Counted from the first letter of the stretch, positions 12,096 to 26,172 are shown. The stretch: 64,000 nt of DNA from Cyclina sinensis (GCA_012932295.1 JAAONU010000013.1:3952603-4016602); one strand, 5' to 3'. Numbers and translations: made by a program. The notes: generated by a model from the letters alone, not told the origin.

Positions 12096-13631
12096 ACTGA
12101 TCAAATTAATTAAAGTAGCGCCCATATAATCTATAAACTACTATGCCCGTTGTATAGATTTATGAATATCTTTTACCGAAATAACAAAATCGTTCTTTTA
12201 ACTAAGAAAAATCGGCATTTTCATCGCCAACAGGCATTTTCCTGAACATACATAGTGTCCAGGATATAAACATTATCAAATTAACTTTGAAATGGTGGTC
12301 TTATAGGAGAACAACCAATGTCTGTAAAAGCAGATTCGGGCCTGGAAACGTTTCATAGTCAGTGTCATTAATAAGTGTATCCCCCTCGGGCGTTTAGGCA
12401 CTCTCTGCATTGTCTGGGCATGCTCCTGATCACGGGTTGATCATATCCTGTGGTATGGCATCCCATTCTGCTACAAGAGCATAAGAAAGCTCACGGACGT
12501 TCTGCACAGGGTTCGGACGCGAAGAAAGTCTACGAGAAAGCATGTCCCAGACATCCTCTATAGAGTTAAGATCTGGAGACCTCGCTGGCCAGTCTATGAC
12601 CTCAATACCTTCATCATGAAAGAAGTTCCGGACGATTCTTGCAGTATGTGCTCGATCATTATCTTGCACTAAACGAAAAGTTTCACATATGGCACCAGCA
12701 TATGACCTAACAATTTGTTCTAGGATCTCGTCCCGATATCTCAGGGCCGTCAGACTACCTACTGGAATCATAGAAAGGTCGGTGCGCCAGTCAATGGATA
12801 TCCCTGCCCACACCATAACTGACCCACTACCAAACCTGTCATATGTAAAAATGTTACATTCCGCATAACTCTCTCCTCGGCGACGCCACACCCTCACACG
12901 CCTGTCACAGGTCGAAACATGGTAGCGGCTCTCGTCTGTGAAGAGCACAGATCGCAAGTGGCGCAGCTGCCAAGTGACGTGTTCCTGGGCAAACTCTACG
13001 CAAGCTCTTCGGTGAGCTACGGTCAGAATTGATCCTCTGGCAGGTCTTCGGGCATCCAACCCATCTTCATGAAGACGATTTCGGACAGTTTAAGTGGACA
13101 CACTAGCACCTGTAGCTTGCCGGAAGTCAATTGCAATGCCAGTAGCAGTACACTGATGATTTCAGAAACCTTGCCCAGGTCTTCTTGTGAATTCTCCAGT
13201 CTCCTGATAACTACTCCACAACCTGGCAACAACGCTACGAGAAACGTCTAGAACGGTGGCCACCTCACGTTGCGTAAATTCATTCCCGATCATCTGCACC
13301 GCCCGAGCAACATCAGTAGTTGCTAAATGACGTCGCACACCCTGGACCGTTGTCAAAAGAGCAGATATAGTAAAAAGTTGCACTAAAACATTCATTTTGT
13401 CAAATGTGCTATCGTGAACAAACTGTACACATGCAAAAGTCTAAATCTTATAGGGGTTACTCAACAAAAAGAAACAAAATACCCATGCTTTGTAAATTCA
13501 TTGTTAAGTGCACGGGTTTCTCGAGGATATTGACCGTCGATACCTTCAAACGAAATTTGTAGCGAATATCTAGTATGGTGGGCAATTTACGCCGTAATAT
13601 ATTTGCGCTCCTTTAATTAATTTGAGCAGTG
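12096..13631 (-). mobile_element. Tc1-like DNA transposon C
   Basis: Left end ACTGATCAAATTAATTAAAG (12096-12115) matches the reverse complement of the right end (CACTGCTCAAATTAATTAAA, at 13631-13612). Both ends are next to TA, the target duplicated by Tc1/mariner elements. The ~1.54 kb length and internal transposase fit the family. It is a different lineage from the two copies at 14345 and 59512. Confidence 0.75.
12430..13395 (-). pseudogene. Tc1-like transposase, one frameshift
   Basis: The N-terminal part (13395-13162) has a helix-turn-helix of the family (QREVATVLDVSRSVVARLW). The catalytic part (13059-12430) has the DDE domain: D in F-T-D-E-S-R, D in Q-D-N-D-R-A-H, and E in S-I-E-D-V-W, with 34 residues between the second D and E (DD34E). 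It ends P-Q-D-M-I-N-P. The two parts are in different frames, joined near 13165, so the protein is interrupted once; otherwise it is well preserved. It would cut and paste the element at TA sites. Confidence 0.85.
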
Positions 13632-14344
13632 TATATCTTTTCATATGTACATGCGTCAAAGTCAGTTTGAACTTGTTATTGATCTTATAAATAAAGAATT
13701 GAAACACAGTACAAATGATTTCTTCCAATAGCAGTCTACTATTTTGTCAAAAGCATTTGCTAAAATTGCTTATTGAAAAACATAAAGACGGTAGACTGAA
13801 AGTTAACACGTGACAAGAAATTAAAAAGAAAGTGCTCCCAAAACCTTTTTGATTTAGTAGATAGAACTATAAAGATTTTTTCGAAGGAGGAAAAACCAAC
13901 ATTAGTGCAGTTTAATATTGTAATTCTATTTTCTTAATATAGTATAAAAAACAAGGATTGTGACGCTTATATCTCTTGTTTCAGAGTCTCTATAAAGATG
14001 GATTGCTTCATCTACTTTTCAAACGAATTAATCATTGAAAGCGACATATGACATATATGCATAACACTTACTTTTTGTCTCTAGTATCTCAGAAAATGAC
14101 ATTGAATTTTAGGACTGTTAATACTTGTCAAGCAACGGTATAACGATTTAAGTTCTAAAACCTATCCTCCATTTTGTATCAAGAAAATGCGACTCCTTCT
14201 TTTAAACTATACATAAAACTTCAATTTTGGAAAAAACATAGACATTTTATATTGGTTTTTACAGTATTCTGGTATGGCCGCTTCATTTAGGCACGTGTTA
14301 TGATTAGATAGTCTATCATCAGTTGTGTTATAAATCCTGAAATA
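13632..14344. other. No gene recognised
   Basis: AT-rich spacer between two Tc1-like elements; no open frame with recognisable motif. Confidence 0.6.
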
Positions 14345-15874
14345 TACTACTCAAAATTTGATAGGGATTACTTTTTATTTCTTAAATATCTTTTTAATGA
14401 TAACCTCAAGATAACTGATTTTTTCTCATGCATGTAGTTTATTCATATGGCAAAGCCGACCTGTCCAGCAGATTTTGATTGTTTACATGTACATGGCTCC
14501 AGATGCACGGGAAATCGATACCCCTGGAAAAGTGATGCACCGCGGGCATGTACCTTCATGTACACATCCGTTTTATTCAGACTTTGCTTGTGCATGGTAA
14601 CGTTTAAATCAAACTTAGCACTGGTCATGGCAAATCTACGGCAAAGACGGCGTATTGACGATGAGGAGATGAATAGGGGGTAGGGATGCTTGAGGCTGGG
14701 CGTTTCCAACAGCATGTGGCAGGTGTCCTCGGGTGTCCCAGAGCACCGTTGCCAGGATGAGGCGACGGTTTCAAACTTACGGGCATGTCACGCATAGGCA
14801 TGGCGAAGGGCGTAAGAGGTCCACAACTCAGCGTGAAAACCGGTTTATTGTCGTTCAAGCGCGACGTCAGCGCCTTGTTACCGCTACTGCCCTCCAAAAT
14901 GACTTCTAGAATGCCACTGGTGTAAGACTTTCCACTCAAACCATTAGGAACCGTCTTCATACAGCTGGCATGAGGGCTAGAAGGCCAGCAATCAGAATCC
15001 CATTGACGCGAAATCACATCCAGGAACGTCTTCAGTGGGCCCGCGATCACGCCAGGTGGACGCTGCATGACTGGACCCCAGTGCTGTTCACTGACGAGTC
15101 TAGATTTTGTGTGGACTTCACTAATAGGCGAATGCGGTTATGGAGATTCGCCAATGAGCGTTTGGCTCCCGTATGTGTTGCTACCCATGACCGTCAAGGC
15201 GGAGGCTCGGTCATGGTGTGGGCGGGCATTAGCACTCAGGGAAGAACGGACCTGCACATTGTTCAAAACGGCACATTGACGGCTGTACAGTACGTCAATG
15301 AGATCTTAGATGTGTACGTTCGTCCGTACGCTGGTGCTTTAGGCCCTGAGTTCATTTTAATGGACGACAACGCCCGGCCTCACAGGGCAAGGGTCACAGA
15401 CGAGTACCTTGAGGCAGCAGCCATAGAGAGAATGGACTGGCCAGCAAGGTCTCCAGACCTTAATCCAATAGAGCACGCCACGGTCCCTGGGCTACAGCAG
15501 GCCCTTCTGAACGAGTGGGCTCGACTCCCACAACAAACCATCCGGAGACTCATTAGCAGCATGAAAAGGCGGTGCAGAGCAGTAATCCAAGCAAACGGAC
15601 ACCACACGCGATATTAAAGCAAAATTCAGGCCATACGCTTGATTTTTCCAAAAAGTTCCATTTCATCTCCTGTCTGTGTTTTTTCAAATTCGTGCCCCTC
15701 CCACTGCTCAGCCTCTGTCACGCTTCAACGGTTTACAGACTTACTCATTTTTTGGTTCCAAACTGTTGTCATATGAACATATTTTCAGAATCACAACAAA
15801 AAATGTAAACTTTCAACCTTATGTAGTAAATATACACATTCTTATAAGTGATCACTATCAAATTTTGAGTAGTA
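14345..15874 (+). mobile_element. Tc1-like DNA transposon A
   Basis: The terminal inverted repeat TACTACTCAAAATTTGATAG at 14345-14364 is mirrored at 15855-15874, and each end is bounded by TA. About 1530 bp. The same element recurs at 59512-61033 with the same ends and a very similar internal sequence, so the pair gives an internal reference for its mutations. Confidence 0.85.
14625..15617 (+). pseudogene. Tc1-like transposase (copy A), frameshifted, internal deletion
   Basis: The N-terminal helix-turn-helix region (14625-14800) is out of frame with the catalytic part (14970-15617). The latter keeps F-T-D-E-S-R-F, M-D-D-N-A-R-P-H and N-P-I-E-H, giving a DD34E spacing with all three acidic residues. 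Directly after the catalytic Glu about 50 bp are missing relative to the copy at 60.6 kb (which has the W-N-M-P-Q-T-A segment there), yet the frame continues to the end. Not functional as it stands. Confidence 0.85.
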
Positions 15875-15876
15875 TA

Positions 15877-18800
15877 GTTAATTTAAATGTTAGATTGCAA
15901 CCAACTCATCTCAAAATACACGTTTGGGAACAAAGAAGAATAGATCATTGCCAAATTATAATTTGTATTTATTTGGGAATAACAGTAGGTCACTTGAAAT
16001 TAGTCGCCCTGAACTAATAACTGTTAATTATTTAAGATCACTTGTTCGAACCATCTTTGTTTTGTAGCTTTCGTGTCCTATCTAACATTCGTTTTTCTTC
16101 TTTTACTGTAATACATGGTCATGTATGTTGCCTTCGAATGCTTCTTTCTATGATATACAGTAAATATTTCAGTTTGAAAAAAGTGTAACTGAAAAGACGA
16201 ATGGTATAAATAGCAACAACAAGAAAATCATCATAATAATAATGATGACAATAATGATACTAAAAGTAAAAAACTGATAATCATTCTATATAATAATGTT
16301 GATGATTTTATGATGATTTTAAAGAGGTGTATCATAACTTTAAAGCACTTCATCTCCAACAGAAATATCTGAAAAAAAAATCATTTGCAAATGCAAATTT
16401 AGCAGTCGACTATTCTAGGTACAAAAGCTAAGCTGAATGTTATAATAGTAGTCTTCATATAGAGAATTGTTGGACAACTTTTTGGGTGGATAGCGATTTA
16501 ATGTAAATGTACACTTTCTAAAGTTGCTACAAGGAACACTTTTATATACACATTTTTCTTTTCCTCATCAATGAGTTCTCATTTTATAATGAAAGAGCTA
16601 ATTAGATGCTTAAGCAATGAATCATTGGTTAGTTTCAAAATATATCTCTTGTATGAGAAACACAACATCTTATGAAATATTCATGATTTATTCAACGAAT
16701 GTATCTAGACTGTAGTAACTGCCAGGAAGGTTCAATACTGTGAACATTTTTTATTTTAGCTATGACAATTCTGGTTTCCATTTCTTCATTCCTAAAGGCT
16801 TTCATCATATACAGGTATAACAGTTTAAAAATGTACTGACTTTTATTCTGGAACTTTATGTACCGAATATCAAAAGTTCTGTATGTTTTAATGCACATAT
16901 TATTTCAGGTATTACACAGTGTTTCAGTGCAAAACTGTTAATTTTACCATTATCAAACCCAGTGTAGTAGATTCTATTAATAGCACGTAAACAACCTGTC
17001 ACTACACACAATCTGTCACATGGTTAGTTAATTGAAAGAATCAACAAACAAACTTTAGATTTTAATTCGTTCCACGTGCTGCCCGACAAACTTACAACAA
17101 GTTTGGACTATTAATGTTATTTCAATATTTTGTCTCTTTTGCCAATGTGACAATCGTTATGCTTATTATAAATTTAGAAATCTGAATAGAGTCTCATAAC
17201 TTCTCAACGTGATCGTATCTTGCTTAAAACTAGTGGATGTATCATCCTTTTAGTGAAACCGTTGGTGTTTTATAAAGATATATTGATAGAAGGTTCAAAA
17301 TGGCTTCAAAAGGTTTCAAAAAAAGATATTCAAAATGCTTGTTAGAAAGCTAGTTTTATCATACATGTGAATTGTGATATGTAAGTATATTTCATCTCTG
17401 TAGATGATACAGGATCTTTAAAAAGAACCTGTTAAAACTTTTTATTAAAATATTCTTGATATTCAGTTGACAGATAGGTCAGTGGGTCCTTTGGAGACTA
17501 AAATCAATTGTTTTCTTGTGACAGCACCTTTCCGATAAGAATCGTGTGAATCAGTTTCTGCAGGAGTCTCGGGTTATTTAAAAATGATAGTGTCTCGCAG
17601 ATATAACGTTAACAGCATATAGCTTGTGTCATAGGTACAACAAAACTAAATTAAATTACTGGCTAAAATCTGAAAACGTAAAAGTATCACAAGTGAGTAC
17701 TGAATTGAAGTTAAGTACATTTGTAAATTTTTAAAAAAGAATGGAATTTTCAACCATGATGTGGGCTAGGTTATATCTAGGCTTAAAGTATTTGAATAAT
17801 ATAATGTCATTAAAAATAATGTTGGTAAGGACTTGACGGACTAAGCTGTTTACTGCTAGCTGAGACTATAATATATCATCATATTTCTTATTTTGACACG
17901 AAGCTCTACAACTGTGTATACATTATCAGTACAAACAAACTTAATCCCGCATTTTTTGTTACAAAATGACAATCCTGCACAGAAAAGTAATCTTAACAAC
18001 AGTGTAATTTAAAGTGTAAGAAAAACAATGAACAGATGGCCCTAATCTGCCTCCAGATTTGTTTTTTGTTGTTGTTTTTAAGTCCTGATGAATGGTCTTG
18101 CAGCGTATTTTCTTATTGTTAATTAAGTGCTGTTATATTTTCAATACGTCCTGTCAGTTAATGTAACCGTATTGCATGACGAGATACAAATTTACTGGCG
18201 AATTAACAATATAACTAATGATATTTTACCGATTCAAAGTTTCAGAGAAGATTTTTGTGAGTTATTGTTTATTTTCATTTGTTCTTTCAATTTATCTATA
18301 GAGTATATGTAATCTACTTTACTGAACGGAATTGATTTTCCATTTAGTCATTTGTTTAGCTGTTACAAATGAATCCTCTTAAAACTTATAAATCATAATT
18401 CTAGTTGTCTAAAACCTAGAACGTCTCATCTTTTCACAAGAAAGGTTGCTAAAATTCTAAATTGAAGTATTTCCAGAGTGCCTGATACAAGGCTATTGTA
18501 AAACATTTATAGCTGAAGACCCAAACTTCGAACATTTCAAAATCTACTTTTTAGATTAATTTATTGCTATTCATCTGAGGTCGGCCATTCACATACTTGA
18601 ATATGAACATAAACATTTATGAATTTCAGAAAATTTGTGTTACAACAAATGCATATCCAGAATCTATATCATCTTGATCATACTTGAATGCGAAAATGTT
18701 ACTAAAAGAATAAGTGCTTCATAAATGATTGGTCATCTTCCAGCCTTGAAATTTATCCTGTTACTTTAGAAAAAAGAAATAATAACTAATTAACTAGCTG

Positions 18801-19627
18801 ATTCTTCAGTTAAAATTCTATCGACAGTTAGAAGTCACTGTGATTTTTACTACTGTCAGAATTTCGGGTATTGCCTTGATGTGCATAACACTGAAAAGTG
18901 CACAAGTCTTACGAACCTTACTAACAAAGGTTTTGGGAAGCCATAAGATAAAGCACTCATCATGTAGCCAAGGAATTTATTTTCCTGTTTTAAAGTGTTC
19001 CTCAATGCAAAATTTATTAAAGCAATTAAATAACAAAACATGCGATTAAAGTGTTTAAAAAAACAAATATTTGTTGAAAATTCTTTTAAATCGCTGTATA
19101 ATTAATCATTTTATGGTAAATCAAAGAAAAAGAAGAAACGAAATTTTCCGGGTCTCAATAAATCAATAAAATAACAAGATCTTTTTTTACTTATCCCAAT
19201 CTTTATAGTTATTTTATGTCCATGCAAATTTAATACTTGCTATCAACTAGGTAGATGTAGCTATTTGTGAACGGTCTCGTACCAAAAGAAATAAAAGCAA
19301 TGCCTGGTTGACTTATTTAAGTAATTCAGCGGTTTTTTTTATCAAATTGTTTTCAAAATTACATCCTTACTGCAAAGAACCTTATTTTGTATAAATGTAT
19401 TGTTTGTGTTACAGTTTACTTTATGACCATATGTTTTCACGTTGTTGTATTTTTAACTGCACGTCTGGTGTAGGAAAATAGATTAAACAAGCAAAATTCT
19501 TTGTCTTTCTTCTCACAGAATAAAAAAAGCCTGAAAGACTGATATATTTAACTGTAACCCTGACTTTTGTGTGACTTCAGAATGCAGTTAACATTTCAAC
19601 TTAGTTTTTTCCTATTGATTTTATGGG
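15877..19627. other. Long AT-rich stretch without recognised gene
   Basis: Only short open frames without family motifs. A small ATA/ATG-rich simple-sequence patch lies near 16225-16320. I found no splice-consistent exon series, RNA gene or transposase. Confidence 0.55.
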
Positions 19628-20049
19628 TACGGTGGCATTAAAGTGACATTTGCAAATTATTTTTTGTTTTGTTTTTTAAACTTTTTTTGTTTTGTTTTCA
19701 TACTTATTTTTTGTTTACTAACTAAAAAAAATGTATGCAAAACTAAAATAAAATATGTATGCAAAACTAAAATAAAATATGTATGCAATATTAAAATAAA
19801 ATATGTTTGCAAAACAAACAAATAAAATATGTATGCAAAACTAAAAAATATATGTATGCAAAACTGAAAAAAATATGTATGCAAAACTAAAAAAATATGT
19901 ATGCAAAACAAAAATAAAATATGTATGCAAAACTAAAAAAAAATTGTACGAAAAACAAAAACAAAAAATAAGTATGAAAAACAAAAAACAAAAAGTTTAA
20001 AAAACAAAAAAATAATTAATTTTGCAAATGTCACTTTAATGCCACCGTA
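19628..20049. mobile_element. Foldback element with ~90-bp inverted arms around a 22-24-bp tandem repeat
   Basis: The left arm starts TACGGTGGCATTAAAGTGAC and runs to about 19720. The right arm (about 19955-20049) is its reverse complement with small indels. The core repeats a unit around TATGTATGCAAAACTAAA about nine times. ATGGG occurs just outside the left end and one base outside the right end, a possible target duplication. Non-coding; the lysine/tyrosine-rich open frames across it are simple-sequence artefacts. Confidence 0.8.
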
Positions 20050-21004
20050 GATGGGATGGGGGAGTCAAATTTAGTATATTTCAGACATGTAAATGATGAT
20101 GTGATTGCACAAATTTGAATTACATGGATATTGATTTGAAATGTAACAGCTGCTTGTTTCTTATATCTTGTTTTTTATCTCATGCGTATTTGTTGTTAAT
20201 TTATATCACAAGCGGATCAATAATTGCTTGTCTGATAAAAATACATGTATTTACATACAATACACTTACTTTAGAAACATGGTAAAATATCTACAGCATG
20301 TTATAGACCTGAAACTACATGCACCAAAGCACAACAACAATATTTTCTTTTCTTGCTATTATAATTTTGAAGTATGTTTCGTTGGAAATTTCTGAAAAAA
20401 TAGACATTCATTGGTCAAATAATTTCTGATTATAGTTTACTTTTTCTACATTGTCAGAAAATAATATTGACCAAAGATGTTAAGCTGGTTGTGATTTTAC
20501 GTTTCAAAATACTTAAATATATCTTTATTTCTCGCTTTTACCTCCGAATTTATTTTGCCGAGTTCATTATGGCAAAAGTAAATAAACATGCAACAATAGT
20601 CGCATTTGCTTCAGGCGAGAGTTCCAGCAATATAGTATCGAAGCCAAATGTCTCAGTATACTAACATGATGCCATACATACACAAATTTACACTTCACTG
20701 TGCTGTCTAAATCAGTCCGTACCTACTTAACAGCTGTAACAACAAGATTTATTTTTAACGATTATGTATACAGTGTAATATATCATAATGGATTTAGAAA
20801 GGCCGCTGTTACAGAACTTATTCATGTGTTAGCTGAAACAGTTGAAACCTTTGATGATTTACCTATTTTATAAATATTTGATTATGATGAGGAGTCTACA
20901 ATTATGTTAAATTTGACGTTTTCCTTCTAAATTAAATATATAGCAGACGTCGAAATTGTTTTTAACTTTTGGCTCCAGGAAAATGTCGTTTGATATAAAA
21001 TATA
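20050..21004. other. No gene recognised
   Basis: AT-rich sequence; short open frames only. Confidence 0.55.
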
Positions 21005-21605
21005 TTATGGACTATACATGCTTTCAGTTATATTTACATATTAAGGCATATTTATTTATGAACGTGAATTCAGTCATATTTACATGCGATAATGAATTTA
21101 GACATATTTAGATATGAAAGTCAGCCATATTCACATATTATAGTGCATTCAGACATATTTACATATTATATTAATTTCAGATATATTCTTATGAACAAGA
21201 AAGTTCGTAACAGAGGGATGCAATACATCTTAGAATACACCACCCAGAACAGGATTTGAACTCTGATCTTAGCGCATCGAAGAACAACACTCAAACCACT
21301 GAGCCAAAGAATCGATTCCCAAACACGCTTGTCAGAGGATGTATTCATACAATTAAAGGAAGGTATGCAGTAGACCGTAACAATATTTACAGTTTTATAG
21401 TGAATTCAGACATATTTACATATGAAAGCAATTTCAGACATGGTTTCATATTATAGTGAATTCAGGTATATTTACATATAACGATTTCAGACACATTTAC
21501 ATATAATATAGTGAACTCAAACATATTTATGTATTATAGCGATTTCAGATATATTTACATATAGTGAATTCACTATGTTATATACTCGTGAGTTCAGTCA
21601 TATTT
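21005..21605. repeat. AT-rich tandem repeat based on 'gaattcagacatatttacatat'-type units
   Basis: Variants of 'ttcagacatatttacatatta' recur near 21020, 21070, 21105, 21150, 21180, 21405, 21435, 21465, 21490, 21530, 21550 and 21595 at 25-45 bp spacing. The run is split by the tRNA-like insertion at about 21190-21390. Confidence 0.7.
21190..21390 (-). mobile_element. tRNA-headed SINE-like insertion
   Basis: On the minus strand GGCTCAGTGGTTTGAGTG (A-box-like, near 21303) is followed about 35 bp later by GAGTTCAAATCC (B-box-like, near 21260). That spacing fits an internal pol III promoter of tRNA origin. It sits inside the AT-rich tandem repeat. Ends are uncertain. Confidence 0.55.
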
Positions 21606-21619
21606 AAAAGCATTATCAT

Positions 21620-23935
21620 GAGATCACAATTATCATGAGATCGCAAGTTGATTGTTATGAAAAAAATGAATTTTTTACATCTTTACAACAGAGAAAGTAT
21701 ATACATTGGTGATATATCTACAAGGCTTGTCTCTTTTTTGTCAGTCGAGAAAATATTTTAAAACATTACATATGTCACATCTGTATACATGAATGCAGTG
21801 TTTGGACCATATTTATATATTCTTGGTATATTTTCATGTTATTTATTTGATTTCAGAAAAGCTTAACTACGTTTGAAAATGATGTTTTGAATATATAGCG
21901 TGCTTCTGATCTACATTTTTGTTGAAATATCTTTTTACTGTTGCAGCCTTTTTTTACATTTAATAAAATCATGCAAAAAATAAAAGAACAAATGCTGCAC
22001 AATAATATTGATAAAACTGCAGTGCTTTTAAACAATAAGCTTTATTACCAATCAAATTCTCTGCATAAAGCATATCTACTTAGACAAGATGTTGTTGTAT
22101 AAAAGTTGTTTCTCTTTTCATTGCCAAATTTGACTGTCTTCAAAACGTTTTTATCTATTTTTAACAAATGAAACAAATTTCGAATCAATCAACAACCTTT
22201 TAAGTTTGATAAGGTTTTTCTGTTCAAAAGGTTGCCATCAGTAAATCAGCCATATCTGTGCTGTTTTGAATTTACTGTCATGAACGTAACGATTTCTTAA
22301 ACGCTATGTAAAGTATATTTCGTAGAAGAAATATTGACTTTCCAACAATTTGTCTTTTTGTTCTTTGTTGATAAACAAGTAGCCCAGTATTACCAAGCAG
22401 TTTGTCTTCAATTCATTAACGTAATGACAATGATGAATTGTGAGACAATCTATACTGTGTGAAAGACGCAAAAATAATGCAGAACTGGTCCAAATGGAAA
22501 GAAAACAATCTTTCTGGAGTCGTTTAGTTTAAACCTAAACAAATCCTTTTGGGGATGTGCCTGCAAGCAGAAAATAATTTATTTGTTTTTTTTTATTTCT
22601 CTGAGTATTACAACAACATAAAATAATTTACACCCGCCCATGCAAGTCGTTTCTGATAACTGTTTACTTTCATCACTGGCATTTAAATGAAATTTGTTTC
22701 TCGAAGTCAAGCTAAAACAGCATAGGAATATACCAGACTCCAATTTACTCAAAGGTCAATTCTATACGACAGATATTTCATTGAAGTGCTTTCATCATTT
22801 CTTTATTTGTATAATATTTCCTGTCGCCTAAAGTATAAAAAACTGCAAAATATACTTTTATCATCAAAATCAAATATCTCTGTAAAAAGTTACCAATTCC
22901 ATAAACGTATGCTAATATATCAAATTCTGCCTTTACTCAGATTTAATACTCTCAGATGACGCTCTGACATTTTCAGATATTTTATCTAAGATATATAAAA
23001 ACGAGTAGTATGATAATACGGCAAGTGTTATAAATAAGTCTTTAAATTAACAACATGATAATGAAATAAGTTTATTTAAACTTCGACAAAAAATCAACAA
23101 TATTAGGTTCATTTCAAAAAAATATCGAAAACAATTAATTCATGACTCTGGGTTGTCAGTCTCACAGGAAACTTTACTTACGCGCTTCTAGCGAATTGCT
23201 CTATTTTGATAAGACTGTCGCAATCTTTTGAACAAGCCGTATCGAACATATGAAAGCAAAACACCAAAAGCACAAAAATCCATAGCCGCATGTCACAACG
23301 AATATTGGCCGTGACATTTACTTTTCTCAATACTTCATGATGCTTTCAAAACAAATGTGCTTACTAAACAACTGCCACAGTGAAATTATTTTTAAGCAAT
23401 ATATTTACTGTCTCTTCCAATATTTATATTAACGAATACAAAACAATTCACTTTCATAGGGGTTGTGATAGGTCTTGACCGGTAAATGGTTTCCTATGTG
23501 ACTGAAAGAGTTCCCTTAATCCACAAAATGTATACCACTTGTCTTAAATCAACTTTTTTTGAAAAGCAAATTGCCTTTAACAGAATTCGATTACATAAAG
23601 TTAACTTCGTGAACGAACTTGTAATACTATCACAAAACGGACTGAATAAAGGAGACATTTGACCGTCATGATTTAGAAGATATCGTCACAGGATCGGGAA
23701 AATTGGCGGGGGATAAAGATGAAACTTAAATTAACAGACTAGAATCCAGATCAAGCATAAGTGAACTAGGTTGGCTTGACTATCGTTTCACTATTATATG
23801 ATTTTTACCATACATTTGTTTTGCATCATGTAATATCATTCAGTCATTATTATATGTATTATTGTTGTTATTCTCACTAACTTATTCATAATGTTAATTG
23901 CATAATTAATGTAATTTTGTAAAAACAACATTTTT
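21620..23935. other. No gene recognised
   Basis: AT-rich sequence; no exon, transposase or RNA gene could be supported on either strand. Confidence 0.55.
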
Positions 23936-26172
23936 ATTAGCTCACCTGAGCACAGTGTGCTCATGGTTACCAGGCTGTGTCCCGCGTCCGTCGAGCGTCA
24001 TGCGTCTTCATTTTTTGTTTTAAACTGCTGGGCCAAAATCAATAATCTTTGCAAGGTGTGCCTTGCCTGAAGGTTTTAAAAAATCAAGTCAATGCAAAAC
24101 TCTTGTTGCTATGACAACCAATAGAAAACAATTTAAAAATCTTGTCTGAATCCACTTGACCCAAAGCTCTGAAATATTGCGTGAGGTATCCTCTAGTAGA
24201 CTTCTACCAAGATTGTCCAAATTATGTCTCTGGTGTCAAAATTGACCCTGCCCCAGGGATCACATGTTTTACATAGAACTATATATGAAAAAAAAAATTT
24301 AAACACTTTGCCTGCAGTCTGAATATTGTGGTCGTCACATTGTCTAGTTGACCCGTACCAAGATTATTCAAATTAAACCCCTGGAGTCAAAATTTTGCCC
24401 CGCTCCAGGAACCACATATTTTTCATGGACTTAAATAGGAAAATTAAAAAAAAATCTTCCAGTCTGAAATCACAGGTACAAGAGTTTTGATATTTTGCAG
24501 ATTAAAGATTGACCTAGAAGTCTACTACTAAGAATGTTAAAATCATTCCCTTGGGGTCATAAATGGCCCTGCCACGGGGATCTATTTATTTTACATAGGC
24601 TTACAAACGGGAAAACTATGAAAATCTTCTTGTCTGAAACTGTATATCCTAGAGTTTAGATACTTTTCCAGTACCATCAGCTAGAGGTCATCTAATAAGA
24701 AAAATTTTGACCCTATGATCATTAATGGCCATGATGTGATGTCAATTGCTTTAACTTAGGCTTATATAAGGAATTCTTAAAATCTTTTCTTAAACTGCAA
24801 GGCAATGGGCTAAGATATTTTACATATGGCATTGTCCAGTGGGGCTCCTACCAAGATTCAAATAATGCCCCAAGGGTCATAAATTGCCCCGTCCTGAGTC
24901 ACTTGATTATAAAAAAACCTTAAAAATCGCCTTGCCGTAGAGCTTAGATATTCCTAATATTGTATTATATTGACCTACACCACTTTTGTTCAAGTTATGT
25001 TCCAGGAGACAAATTTGGCCACACCCCAGAATTCATGTTGTGTAAAATGTAAGATCTTGAAAATCTTCTTGTTAGAAACTATAAGCTTCAGGTATAAAAC
25101 TTGTTTGCATAGGGCATCACCTGCAGGTCTTCTGCCAAGATTGTTCAAGTTATGCTCCTAGGAACATTAATGCTCTTGTCCCAGGGACAACTGATTTTGC
25201 AAAGGCTTATATAGGGAATCTTTTCTCTAGAGCTAAGTACTCTGTATGTTGCATTTTCAAGTGGAATCTTTAAAAGTTTGTCCACATTATGTACCTGCGG
25301 TCAAAACTGGCCCCTCCCTTGGCACCCTTTTGTATAATATATTTACAATATGAAAGTTAGAAACCGTTAGCTTAAGACCTTTGATTTTTTGGAGCATCTT
25401 TTAGAGCTTTTCTACCAAGTTTATTCAAAATTATGCCCCTGGGGTTAAGAATGGCCCCACCCCAGGGTCACTTGATCTGATAGAGGTTTGTTTCGGAAAG
25501 ACTTAAAAATCTTCTGGCCTGAATCCTTATGCCGTAGAGGTTAAACTTTTTGCATGTTGCATAGCTAAGTAGTCCTCTATCAAGTTTCTTCGAGTTATGT
25601 CACTAGGGTCAAAATTGATCTTGCCCCGGGGTCGTATTAGTTAAAAAATATTCAATATTTGAAAATTTTCTTGTGAGAAAGTCCACTAGCATTTGCAAGT
25701 GGACTTTTACTAAAATTGTTCAAATTATGTTCCTTAAGTCAAAACTGGCCCCGTCCTAGAGGTAATCCTATTTGTGTAAAATATTCAATATTCAAACATC
25801 TCCTTGTAAGAAACCATGAGCTTAATACCTTAGATATTTTGCATGAAGAATAACCTAAAGGTCCTCTACCAAGATTTTTTAAACTATACCATTTGGGTCA
25901 TGAATGGCCCTGCCCCGGGGTCACTTAGTTTTACAGTGGCTTGTATAGGAAACTGCAATTGTTTGCCAAAGAGCTTAGATATTATTGTGTAGCATTGTAA
26001 GTCGATACATATCAACTTGTTCAAATTGTTTTCCTGGGTTAAAACTGGCCTCGTCCAAGGGTGCTATTTGTAGAAAATATAAAATATTTAAACAATTCAA
26101 AACCTTTTATTTTGCTTATGATGTTTGCTGAACAGCAGACGAGCAATCCAAGGTCATCATGGCCCTCTTGTT
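23936..26172 (+). repeat. Tandem-array element D, about 13 units of ~150 bp
   Basis: It begins TTAGCTCACCTGAGCACAG with a perfect 7-bp hairpin (23947-23953 with 23957-23963), then CCGCGTCCGTCGAGCGTC. Units carry 'ccaagattgttcaaattatg', 'ggccctgccccagggtcac' and 'gaaaatcttcttgtctgaaac'. The 'gccccaggg' marker recurs near 24248, 24402, 24567, 24888, 25020, 25180, 25312, 25455, 25623, 25750, 25910 and 26050. It ends GGTCATCATGGCCCTCTTGT. Pieces of the same family occur at 5980, 35965, 47926 and 63795. Confidence 0.85.
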
